Origin: Saccharibacillus deserti
GTDB taxonomy: Bacteria > Bacillota > Bacilli > Paenibacillales > Paenibacillaceae
NCBI RefSeq assembly: GCF_013618475.1
Contig: NZ_JABJVN010000001.1
Location: forward strand, 620,001 to 684,000
Direction: 5' to 3'
DNA length: 64,000 nt
Made by a program: the position numbers and the translations under genes. Numbering within the stretch: position 1 is the stretch's first letter; each line of letters begins with the position of its first letter. Under the pieces are notes generated by a model. It did no database searches and was not told the DNA's origin. It worked only from the letters and a program-made list of their open reading frames with translations. Shown one piece after another: positions 16,523-24,171 of this stretch.

Positions 16523-17506
16523 ATGCCGATGATGGAATATATCGACGCGATTCGCCTGGCCATGAAAGAAGAGATGGAGAACGATCCGTCCGTCTTCATT
16601 CTTGGCGAGGACGTAGGCGTCAAAGGCGGCGTCTTCACGACGACCAAAGGACTCCAGCAACAGTTCGGCGAAGACCGGGTGATCGATACGCCGCTGGCGG
16701 AATCCGCGATTGCCGGCGTTGCGATCGGCGCGGCCATGGTCGGCATGAAGCCGATTGCGGAGATGCAGTATTCGGACTTTATGCTGCCCGCGACCAACCA
16801 GATTATCAGCGAAGCGGCCAAAATCCGCTACCGTTCGAATAACGACTGGGACTGCCCGATTGTCGTGCGCGCGCCGATCGGCGGCGGCATCTTCGGCGGT
16901 CTGTATCATTCCCAGTGTCCCGAATCGATCTTTTTCGGAACGCCGGGCCTCAAGATTATCGCGCCTTACTCGGCATACGATGCCAAAGGGCTGCTCAAAG
17001 CGGCGATCCGCGATCCCGATCCGGTCCTCTTTTTCGAGAACAAAAAGTGCTACAAACTGATCAAGGAAGATGTGCCGGATGACGATTATATCGTTCCGAT
17101 CGGCAAAGCGAACCTGCTGCGCGAAGGCGACGACATTACCGTAATCAGCTACAGTCTGCCGCTGCATTTCGCCATGCAGGCAGCCGAAGAGTTGGAGCAG
17201 GAAGGCATCACCAGCCATATCCTTGACCTGCGTACGATCCAGCCGCTCGACCGCGAAGCGATCATCGAAGCGGTTCGCCGAACGGGCAAAGTGCTGATCG
17301 TGCACGAAGACAACAAGACCGGAGGCGTAGGCGCCGAAGTGGCCGCCATCATCGCCGAGGAATGTCTATATGACCTGGACGCGCCGATCCGCCGCCTGTG
17401 CGGTCCGGACGCCCCGGCCATGCCGATCAATCCGCCGCAGGAGAAGTTTTTCATGCTCAGCAAAGACAAATTGCTGGACGCCATGCGGGAACTGGCTCTT
17501 TACTAG
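16523..17506 (+). CDS. bkdAB: Branched-chain 2-oxoacid dehydrogenase E1 beta subunit
   Basis: The 327-residue subunit pairs with E1 alpha in the alpha2beta2 decarboxylase. Recognisable motifs are LGEDVGVKGGVFTTTKGL, DTPLAESAIAGVAIGAAM (with the ThDP-contacting Glu), EMQYSDFMLPATNQI, and VLIVHEDNKTGGVGAEV near the C-terminus. The ATG follows the E1 alpha stop by one base, and its ribosome site (GGGAGG) is inside the upstream gene, so the two are coupled. The length is normal for the family. Confidence 0.93.
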   Translation: MPMMEYIDAIRLAMKEEMENDPSVFILGEDVGVKGGVFTTTKGLQQQFGEDRVIDTPLAESAIAGVAIGAAMVGMKPIAEMQYSDFMLPATNQIISEAAKIRYRSNNDWDCPIVVRAPIGGGIFGGLYHSQCPESIFFGTPGLKIIAPYSAYDAKGLLKAAIRDPDPVLFFENKKCYKLIKEDVPDDDYIVPIGKANLLREGDDITVISYSLPLHFAMQAAEELEQEGITSHILDLRTIQPLDREAIIEAVRRTGKVLIVHEDNKTGGVGAEVAAIIAEECLYDLDAPIRRLCGPDAPAMPINPPQEKFFMLSKDKLLDAMRELALY

Positions 17507-17533
17507 TCCCGGACGAATAGAGGAGTGAACGCA

Positions 17534-18925
17534 ATGAGCACAACGAATTCCGCGCAAAAAAATATCACGATGCCCCAGCTCGCCGAATCGCTGGTGTCCG
17601 CGACAATCGCCAAATGGCTGAAGCGTCCGGGCGATACCGTCGACCTGTACGAGCCGATCTGCGAAGTGATTACCGATAAAGTCAACGCCGAGATCCCTTC
17701 GACGGAAGAAGGGGTAATGGGCGAGCTGCTGGCCGCCGAAGGCCAGGAGATCGCCGTAGGCGAGATCATCTGCCGCATCGTGACCGAAGGCGAAGCTTCC
17801 GCGCCGGCCGCGCAGAGCCCGGCCGTGCGCCCGGCTTCGCCGGCAGGCGGTTCCGCCGCGCCGCAGGCCGCGTCCGGCGTCGAAGCGGGCGGCATGCGCG
17901 CCCGCTACTCGCCGGCCGTACAGGCGCTGGCCGCGCAGCACGGTCTCGATCCGGCCGTGATTCCCGGCAGCGGCATGGGCGGCCGGGTCACGCGCAAAGA
18001 CGTGCTTCGGCATCTGGAGCACGGAGGCGCGTCCCAGGCGGCCGCGTCGGCCGCTTCCGCCGCGCCTTCCGCGCCGCAGCCCGCCGCGGCCTCGTTCGCC
18101 GCACCGCAACCGCCGATGTTCGCGTCTTCGTCGCTGTCTTCGCAAAACGAAGTGCGGCATTCGGGTCTTCACCTCAGCGAAAATCCGAAGCTGCCGAAGA
18201 TCGAGATCGAAGAAGGCGGCCGCGGAGCCAACGAGACGTATATCGATATCACGCCGATCCGCAATACGATTGCGACCCGGATGCGCCAGAGCGTATCGGA
18301 GATTCCGCACGGCTGGATGATGATCGAAGTCGATATGACCAATCTGGTCAAACTGCGCAATAAACACAAAGACGAGTTCAAACGAAACGAAGGCGTCAAC
18401 CTGACGTATCCGGCATTCGTGATCAAAGCGGTCGTCAATGCCATCAAAGATTATCCGATCATGAACTCCGTTTGGGCGGTCGACAAGATTATCGTCAAAC
18501 GGGATATCAATATCTCGCTGGCCGTTGGAACGGAAGATTCGGTTCTGACACCGGTCATCAAAAAAGCCGACCAAAAAAATATCGCGGGTCTCGCGATGGA
18601 AATCGACGATCTGGCTCGCCGTACGCGCGAACGCACCTTGAAGATCGACGATATGCAGGGCGGTACGTTTACCGTGAACAACACGGGATCGTTCGGTTCC
18701 ATCTTGTCCCAGCCGATCATCAATTATCCGCAGGCCGCGCAGCTGACGTTCGAATCGATCGTCAAGCGTCCGGTCGTGATCAACGATATGGTCGGCGTCC
18801 GGTCGATGGCGAATTTCTGTCTGTCGCTGGATCACCGGATTCTGGACGGACTGATCTGCGGCCGTTTCCTTCAACGGGTCAAAGAAAATCTGGAAAGTTA
18901 CTCTCCGGATACGAAGCTGTATTAA
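17534..18925 (+). CDS. bkdB: Branched-chain 2-oxoacid dehydrogenase E2 (dihydrolipoyl acyltransferase)
   Basis: E2 carries the acyl group on a lipoyl arm and hands it to CoA. Domains in order: lipoyl domain about 10-85 with the lipoylated Lys49 in ITDKVNAEI; an Ala/Pro linker; a peripheral-subunit-binding domain about 120-157 (RYSPAVQALAAQHGLD ... GRVTRKDVLRHL); a second Ala/Pro linker; and the catalytic domain from about 235 with LDHRILDG. The start is ATG 17534, 8 nt after GAGGAG; a GTG at 17525 lies in that site. A strong terminator follows, so this ends the operon. No ptb, bcd or buk gene is present here, unlike in B. subtilis. Confidence 0.94.
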   Translation: MSTTNSAQKNITMPQLAESLVSATIAKWLKRPGDTVDLYEPICEVITDKVNAEIPSTEEGVMGELLAAEGQEIAVGEIICRIVTEGEASAPAAQSPAVRPASPAGGSAAPQAASGVEAGGMRARYSPAVQALAAQHGLDPAVIPGSGMGGRVTRKDVLRHLEHGGASQAAASAASAAPSAPQPAAASFAAPQPPMFASSSLSSQNEVRHSGLHLSENPKLPKIEIEEGGRGANETYIDITPIRNTIATRMRQSVSEIPHGWMMIEVDMTNLVKLRNKHKDEFKRNEGVNLTYPAFVIKAVVNAIKDYPIMNSVWAVDKIIVKRDINISLAVGTEDSVLTPVIKKADQKNIAGLAMEIDDLARRTRERTLKIDDMQGGTFTVNNTGSFGSILSQPIINYPQAAQLTFESIVKRPVVINDMVGVRSMANFCLSLDHRILDGLICGRFLQRVKENLESYSPDTKLY

Positions 18926-18994
18926 GACGGGCCGGCCGGCATCGCAGATTCCGGTTCGGGCCGCCTATTCGCAGAAAGCTTTTCGGTTCAAATC

Positions 18995-19053
18995 GACAAA
19001 AAAGAGCTTCGGCCTGCCCGGTTTCCCGGGTAAGGTCAAAGCTCTTTTTTGTC
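18995..19053 (+). terminator. Terminator of the bkd operon
   Basis: A 15-bp outer stem (18995-19009 with 19039-19053) encloses a second GC-rich stem and includes runs of six A and six T, so it can act on both strands. It also faces the end of the small minus-strand gene at 19080. Confidence 0.85.
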
Positions 19054-19079
19054 GGTTCCGGAAGCGGTGGTGTCCGCTT

Positions 19080-19175
19080 TTATACAAATACCTGCAGCAG
19101 ACCCAGGAATACCGAACCGACCATTGCGATAATCATCAGCCAGATAAAAATTTTGAACCATCTTTTGTTCTGCAT
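19080..19175 (-). CDS. prli42: Prli42-like 31-residue membrane peptide
   Basis: The minus strand codes for 31 residues beginning MQNKRWFKIFIWLM and ending LLQVFV: a short basic N-terminus (K, R, K) followed by one hydrophobic membrane segment with the small-residue pattern AMVGS. This matches the stressosome-associated miniprotein Prli42 of Firmicutes, which anchors the RsbR stressosome to the membrane in Listeria. A GAGG ribosome site lies about 12 nt upstream, a little far. The gene is too short for ordinary gene calling. It sits between bkdB and the M20 peptidase. Assignment rests on size, charge and hydrophobic pattern. Confidence 0.7.
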   Translation of the reverse strand: MQNKRWFKIFIWLMIIAMVGSVFLGLLQVFV

Positions 19176-19442
19176 GAAGCCGTCAAACCTCTTTTCGTAA
19201 ATTGATGAGATGAAGATGCCGGAAAAAGCGTTTGGGGAAACGGCCTGGAGAGTGGACTGTCCCTGCCTGGTCCGCTTCGCTTCGGAGCACTCGGTTGAAT
19301 CCGCCCGAACGCACCCGGTGCTGCCGCTTTCTCGGCGTCCTTTTTGGATTTTCGCGCAATTCCTTGTAAGATAGAAAAGGGAAAACGGAATAATCCGTTA
19401 TCAAGTCTATTTTAGCTTATCGGGAAAGCGGAGGGAAGTTTT

Positions 19443-20570
19443 ATGATCGATACACAACGTTTGGTGCATGAATTTCTGGAATTGGTACAGATCGACAGCG
19501 AGACCCGAAACGAGCGGCTGATCGCCGATGTGCTTGCGAACAAGTTCAAGCTGCACGGCCTGGAAGTCGTGGAAGACGATTCGGCATCCCGCTCGGGTCA
19601 CGGGGCGGGCAACCTGATCGCGCTGCTGCCGGCAACCGAAGGAGTAAACGCGCCGAAGCTGTTCTTTACCTGCCATATGGATACGGTCGTTCCGGGACGA
19701 GGCATCAAGCCGGTGATCGGCGAAGACGGCTGGATCCGCAGCTCGGGCGACACGATCCTCGGCGCCGACGACAAAGCCGGCGTAGCCGCGCTGCTGGAAC
19801 TGATCCGCGTGCTGCGCGAGCAGGAGATTCCGCATGGACAGATCCAGTTCGTCATTACGGCAGGAGAGGAATCCGGACTGATGGGCGCGCGGGCGATGGA
19901 AGCTTCGCTGCTCGATGCGGATCTCGGGTTTGCGGTCGATTCGAACGGGGAAGTGGGAGCTATCGCTGTATCGGCACCGACCCAGGCCAAGATTACGATG
20001 GAAGTCCATGGGAAAGCGGCGCATGCGGGCGTCAATCCGGAAGACGGAATCAGTGCGATTCAGGTGGCGGGCAAAGCGATTTCGCGGATGAAGCTCGGTC
20101 GGATCGACAAAGATACAACAGCGAATATCGGCAGCTTCTCGGGCAGCGGCGCAACCAATGTCGTGATCGATTATGCCAAGCTCGAAGCCGAAGCGCGCAG
20201 CGTCGTACAGGAAAAAGTAGACGCGCAGATCGCTTCGATGAAAGAAGCGCTTGAATCTGCCTGCGCGGAATTCGGCGCCCGGCCGGTATTCGAGAGCCGG
20301 GTCGTGTATCCCGCGTTCAGCCATACCGACGACTCCGAAGTGGTACAGCTTGCGAAAAAAGCGGCTGCGCAGTTGGGTCTCAGCGGCCGGACCTTCCAAT
20401 CCGGCGGCGGCAGCGATGCCAACGTGTTCAACGGTTTCGGCGTGCCTACGGTCAATCTGTCGGTCGGCTACGAAGATATTCATACGACTTCGGAAAAGAT
20501 CAAAGTCGAAGATCTGGGCAAACTGGCCGGATTTATCGTCGAAATCGTGCGTCAATCGGTACGCTCTTAA
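19443..20570 (+). CDS. M20-family metallopeptidase, tripeptidase T-like (YqjE type)
   Basis: The 375-residue protein has all zinc ligands of the M20 family: FFTCHMDTV, ILGADDKAGVAAL, TAGEESGLMGA, FAVDSNGEVG, and a late HTTSEKI, with an inserted dimerisation domain around 180-290 starting KITMEVHGKAAHAGVNPEDG. The closest named relative is YqjE of B. subtilis, a peptidase T-like enzyme encoded near the bkd region there. It probably trims small peptides in the cytoplasm. A ribosome site GCGGAGGGAAG precedes the ATG. The next gene starts 29 bp later, so they may form an operon with nudF. Confidence 0.88.
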   Translation: MIDTQRLVHEFLELVQIDSETRNERLIADVLANKFKLHGLEVVEDDSASRSGHGAGNLIALLPATEGVNAPKLFFTCHMDTVVPGRGIKPVIGEDGWIRSSGDTILGADDKAGVAALLELIRVLREQEIPHGQIQFVITAGEESGLMGARAMEASLLDADLGFAVDSNGEVGAIAVSAPTQAKITMEVHGKAAHAGVNPEDGISAIQVAGKAISRMKLGRIDKDTTANIGSFSGSGATNVVIDYAKLEAEARSVVQEKVDAQIASMKEALESACAEFGARPVFESRVVYPAFSHTDDSEVVQLAKKAAAQLGLSGRTFQSGGGSDANVFNGFGVPTVNLSVGYEDIHTTSEKIKVEDLGKLAGFIVEIVRQSVRS

Positions 20571-20599
20571 CATTCAAAGTACGGGAGGCGGAAACGAAC

Positions 20600-21163
20600 A
20601 TGGAACCGGGCAAAGAAAAACTATGGGAAACGACGGTCGGCAGCGAGCCGATTTTTGACGGTAAAATTATCAAGGTGCAGATCGATACGGTGGAGCTGTC
20701 CGACGGTACCCAGGCCAAGCGCGAGATCGTCAAGCATCCGGGCGCCGTGGCGGTACTTGCGATCAAAGACGGCAAACTGCTTGTCGTCGAGCAGTTCCGC
20801 CAGCCGCTCGGCCGTACGGAAATCGAGATCCCGGCAGGGAAGCTTGAGCCGGGCGAAGACCCGCGGGAAGCGGCCGCACGGGAGCTTGAAGAAGAAACGG
20901 GTTATCGCGCGCCCGAGCTGCTGCATCTGTCTTCCTTTTACACGTCGCCGGGATTTGCGGATGAGATCATCCATTTCTATGCCGCAGAGAACCTGACCGA
21001 AGGCACGCTGCATCCCGATGAAGACGAATTTCTGGAACTGACGGAAATTACGCTGGACGAGGCTTTCGAGCATATCCGCGCCGGCCGGATCAGCGACGCC
21101 AAAACGCTCATGGCCGTATACGCGTGGCAGATCCGTACGCTGACGGGAAACTGGCCGATTTGA
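20600..21163 (+). CDS. nudF: ADP-ribose pyrophosphatase (Nudix)
   Basis: NudF hydrolyses ADP-ribose to AMP and ribose 5-phosphate. A perfect Nudix box lies at residues 80-102 (GKLEPGEDPREAA ... RELEEETGY, matching GX5EX7REUXEEXGU). The preceding strand VEQFRQPLGRTEIEIPAG and the later FYTSPGFADEIIHFY are typical of bacterial ADP-ribose pyrophosphatases. Its length of 187 residues is normal. GGGAGG lies ahead of the ATG. It sits between the M20 peptidase and fur, as in B. subtilis (yqkG). Confidence 0.92.
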   Translation: MEPGKEKLWETTVGSEPIFDGKIIKVQIDTVELSDGTQAKREIVKHPGAVAVLAIKDGKLLVVEQFRQPLGRTEIEIPAGKLEPGEDPREAAARELEEETGYRAPELLHLSSFYTSPGFADEIIHFYAAENLTEGTLHPDEDEFLELTEITLDEAFEHIRAGRISDAKTLMAVYAWQIRTLTGNWPI

Positions 21164-21176
21164 GCGCCTGAAATGT

Positions 21177-21206
21177 TTGACTTTAAACCCTGGTAACTTC
21201 TATAAT
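21177..21206 (+). promoter_or_regulatory. Sigma-A promoter of fur
   Basis: TTGACT (21177-21182), an 18-bp spacer and a perfect TATAAT (21201-21206), starting 14 bp after the nudF stop and 67 bp before the fur ATG. Confidence 0.75.
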
Positions 21207-21272
21207 AGGGAACGTGAGTTTGACTGGAGAACGGCCGGCAAGAACGGGCATGCTCCGAGGGGGAGGAGAAGC

Positions 21273-21728
21273 ATGGAAGCGCGGATCGACAATATCAAAC
21301 AGCAGCTGCAGTCCAAGGGTTACAAATTGACGCCCCAGCGGGAAGCCACCGTTCGCGTTTTGCTGGAAAATGAAGAAGACCATCTGAGCGCGGAAGATGT
21401 GTTCATGCTGGTCAAGGAAAAGGCTCCGGAGATCGGTCTTGCGACCGTATACCGTACGCTGGAACTGCTCAGCGAAATGCATGTGGTGGAAAAGCTCAAT
21501 TTCGGCGACGGGGTATCCCGTTACGACCTTCGGGGCGAGTCGAACAAGCATCACCATCACCATTTGATCTGCGTGCAGTGCGGCAGTATGGACGAGATTC
21601 GCGAAGACTGGCTGCTGCCGCTTGAGGAGCGTCTGGAGAAGGAATACCATTTTACCGTATTGGATCACAGACTCGACTTTCAGGGAATCTGCCACCGCTG
21701 CAGAGCAAAAGAAGACGACAACGCGTAA
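21273..21728 (+). CDS. fur: Fur-family metal-dependent regulator, probably Fur
   Basis: Fur represses iron-uptake genes when loaded with Fe(II). The 151-residue protein has the winged helix (GYKLTPQREATVRVLLENEEDHLSAEDVF, then ATVYRTLELL), the His-rich metal site SNKHHHHHLICVQCGS and a second Cys pair CHRC near the C-terminus, forming a structural Zn(Cys4) site. The start is ATG 21273, 5 nt after GGGGGAGGAG; in-frame sequence further up lacks a ribosome site. Its place between nudF and xerD matches B. subtilis Fur rather than PerR or Zur. Own promoter at 21177-21206. Confidence 0.92.
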   Translation: MEARIDNIKQQLQSKGYKLTPQREATVRVLLENEEDHLSAEDVFMLVKEKAPEIGLATVYRTLELLSEMHVVEKLNFGDGVSRYDLRGESNKHHHHHLICVQCGSMDEIREDWLLPLEERLEKEYHFTVLDHRLDFQGICHRCRAKEDDNA

Positions 21729-21826
21729 GCGGCGAAGCAGGACGGAATTCTTTCTTTTTCTATGGCGTACAGGCAGCAGAAGTGTCCGGTCCTTCCGACC
21801 GCATACTTGGCCTGTGCGCATAGCCC

Positions 21827-21866
21827 GGCTCCGGCGGATCGAAAGCGATCCTTCCGGAGCCTTTTT
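21827..21866 (+). terminator. Terminator of fur
   Basis: A two-part stem (21827-21834 with 21854-21861, and 21836-21841 with 21846-21851, AAAG loop) is followed by five T residues. Confidence 0.85.
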
Positions 21867-21893
21867 GATGGGCGGGAATAACCTTCTTGTACC

Positions 21894-22139
21894 GGCAAGT
21901 TTCCCGATTCTTGCCTAAGGCTTCGAATACGGAAATTTGCCTATTTGCCCGGCAAGTTTCCCGATTCTTGCCTATGGCTTCGAATACGGAAATTTGCCTT
22001 TTTGCCCGGCAAGTTTCCCGATTCTCGCCTATGGCTTCGAATACGGCTCGCCTATGGCTTCGAATACGGAAATTTGCCTTTTTGCCCGGCAAGTTTCCCG
22101 ATTCTCGCCTATGGCTTCGAATACGGAAATTTGCCTTTA
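21894..22139 (+). repeat. Four tandem copies of a 57-bp hairpin-forming repeat
   Basis: Units begin at 21894, 21951, 22008 and 22088. The first two are exactly 57 bp, the third is 80 bp because a 23-bp internal segment is doubled, and the last is cut off at about 22139. Each unit starts GGCAAGTTTCCCGATTC and contains GAATACGGAAATTTGCC near its end; these two are near-perfect inverted copies, so each unit can fold into a hairpin of about 16 bp followed by a T-run (CCTTTTTGCC). The array therefore resembles a stack of terminators between fur and xerD. No flanking transposase was seen. Confidence 0.9.
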
Positions 22140-22249
22140 AAGAAGGAGTTTGGGAGGGGTTGTGGAATCTTTAGTCAAACGGGATTCGGCGGCCCGCCCG
22201 AACGGGCAGTAAGCGGCTTTCCTGAGGAAAGTTGGGAGGGGGTCCACCA

Positions 22250-23134
22250 GTGAATACGCATTTGGACGCGTTTATCACCTATATGTCGGATGAAAAAGGG
22301 CGTACCGCAAGTACGCTCGAATCGTATCGGCGCGATCTGGTCCAATTTCTCGAGTTCGTGGGCGGAAGAGGATTGACCGCCGTGGACGAAATCCGCAAAT
22401 CGCATATCGCCGCGTATCTGAACGAGATGAAGCGTTCGGGCAAAGCGTCCTCCACGGTCATTCGCGCTTCGGTCTCGATCCGTTCCTTTTTCCATTATCT
22501 GATCCGGCGTTCGCTGATCGTTCAGGACCCGTCCATGGATCTGGAAACGCCGAAACCGGAGAAAAAACTGCCGACCGTGCTGTCGGTAACCGAAGTGGAG
22601 CGTCTGCTCGGCGCAGCGGATCGTTCGAACGCGCAGGGCGCAAGAGACAAAGCCATGCTCGAAGTGCTGTATGCGACAGGAATCCGGGTCTCCGAATTGA
22701 TTGCACTCAATCTGGGAGATATCGATCTGGAGCTGAAATTTCTGCGCTGCGGGGCAGCGGGCAAAGAACGGATCGTACCGATCGGCAGAATGACGGCGGA
22801 AGCGGTAACGGCTTATCTGGGGTCGATGCGCGACCAGCTCGTCAAGCGGACCGAAGAACAGGCGTTGTTCCTGAATCAGCTTGGCACCAGACTGACGCGG
22901 CAGGGGTTCTGGAAAATCATCAAAAAGTACGCCGTCGCCGCGCAGATCGAAACGGATATTACGCCGCACACGCTGCGCCATTCGTTTGCCGCGCATCTGC
23001 TGGAGAACGGCGCCGATCTGCGTTCGGTTCAGGAAATGCTCGGCCATTCGGACATTTCGACCACGCAGATCTATACGCACGTGATGAAACGCAACATGAA
23101 AGAAGTCTACGAGTTGCATCATCCCCGCGCTTAA
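22250..23134 (+). CDS. xerD: Tyrosine recombinase XerD
   Basis: XerD with XerC resolves chromosome dimers at dif. The 294-residue protein has the N-terminal SAM-like domain (1-100) and the catalytic domain with Arg146 (ATGIRVSEL), His240 and Arg243 (TPHTLRHSFA), His266 (GHSDIST) and the nucleophile Tyr275 (IYTHV). The beta-hairpin Lys, normally in GKGxKER, is replaced: residues 168-174 read GAAGKER, so Ala169 stands where the Lys is expected. The start is GTG 22250, 8 nt after GGGAGGGG. The gene follows the 57-bp repeat array. Confidence 0.9.
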   Translation: MNTHLDAFITYMSDEKGRTASTLESYRRDLVQFLEFVGGRGLTAVDEIRKSHIAAYLNEMKRSGKASSTVIRASVSIRSFFHYLIRRSLIVQDPSMDLETPKPEKKLPTVLSVTEVERLLGAADRSNAQGARDKAMLEVLYATGIRVSELIALNLGDIDLELKFLRCGAAGKERIVPIGRMTAEAVTAYLGSMRDQLVKRTEEQALFLNQLGTRLTRQGFWKIIKKYAVAAQIETDITPHTLRHSFAAHLLENGADLRSVQEMLGHSDISTTQIYTHVMKRNMKEVYELHHPRA

Positions 23135-23188
23135 CACGCAGGCGGAAGATGGAGCGGCCCGATATTATCCAAACGGAGTGTGCATCCC

Positions 23189-24019
23189 ATGACAACATCG
23201 ACAACAAACGCAGCCAACATTCAGGAAGCGGCGGATTATATCCGCTCCCAAACGCAACTTCAACCCGAAATCGGATTGATTCTCGGTTCCGGTCTCGGTA
23301 TTCTGGCGAATCTGATCGAAAATCCCGTCTCGATTCCTTACGAAAAAATTCCGCATTTTCCGGTATCGACGGTCGAAGGCCACGAAGGGGAACTGCTGAT
23401 CGGCACGATTCAGGGGCGTCCGGTCGTCTTGATGAAAGGCCGTTTCCATATGTATGAAGGCTATGGTCCGGAAGTGACGGCATTCCCGGTACGCGTCATG
23501 AAGAACCTCGGCGTATCCGGTCTGCTCGTCACCAATGCGGCAGGCGGCGTGAATACGTCGTTTACGCCGGGCGATCTTATGCTGCTGTCAGACCATCTTA
23601 ACCTGACTGGCAAAAGTCCGCTGATCGGACCGAACGACTCGGCTCTCGGCGTGCGTTTCCCGGACATGTCCGAAGCGTACAGCCGCAGACTGCGCGCCGT
23701 GGCGAAAGAAGCGGCGGCCGGGCAGAACTTTACGTTCAAGGAAGGCGTATACGCCGGCCTGCTCGGACCTTCCTACGAGACGCCGGCCGAGATCCGGATG
23801 CTGCGTACCCTCGGCGCGGATGCGGTCGGCATGTCCACCGTTTCCGAAACGATTGTGGCGCGCCACGCCGGTCTTGAAGTACTGGGCATTTCCTGCATCA
23901 CGAACATGGCCGCCGGCATTTTGGACCAACCGCTGTCGCATGACGAAGTGATGGAAACCGCCGATTTGGTCAAAGAAAAATTCCTCGGACTGGTGCTGGG
24001 TATCATTCCGAAGATGTAA
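23189..24019 (+). CDS. punA: Purine nucleoside phosphorylase (PNP I)
   Basis: It splits inosine and guanosine with phosphate. The 276-residue protein has LILGSGLGILA (phosphate loop), GRFHMYEGY, VTNAAGGVN, and the base-binding GVYAGLLGPSYETPAEIRML and ISCITNMAAGIL of the trimeric low-molecular-weight PNP family (B. subtilis PupG). The start is ATG 23189, 10 nt after GGAG; a GTG at 23180 is too close to that site. It lies after xerD as in B. subtilis, where drm precedes it; no drm (phosphopentomutase) is present here. Confidence 0.92.
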   Translation: MTTSTTNAANIQEAADYIRSQTQLQPEIGLILGSGLGILANLIENPVSIPYEKIPHFPVSTVEGHEGELLIGTIQGRPVVLMKGRFHMYEGYGPEVTAFPVRVMKNLGVSGLLVTNAAGGVNTSFTPGDLMLLSDHLNLTGKSPLIGPNDSALGVRFPDMSEAYSRRLRAVAKEAAAGQNFTFKEGVYAGLLGPSYETPAEIRMLRTLGADAVGMSTVSETIVARHAGLEVLGISCITNMAAGILDQPLSHDEVMETADLVKEKFLGLVLGIIPKM

Positions 24020-24171
24020 CCTTGTCCGTCAAGTGACAAAAACACAAATCTCCTGCGCTTTAGTCCATTCAGCGCGCATTCGAGGGTCTGCTATACTGGG
24101 TACAAATCCCGGGGCAGGCCCTCTTTGTGCAAGCCGGAGCGGCCGGGCCGGAACCTATCGGAGGAATTCAC

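Noticed and set aside
21894-22139. CRISPR array
   Set aside because: The units are contiguous tandem copies without unique spacers, and no cas gene is near.
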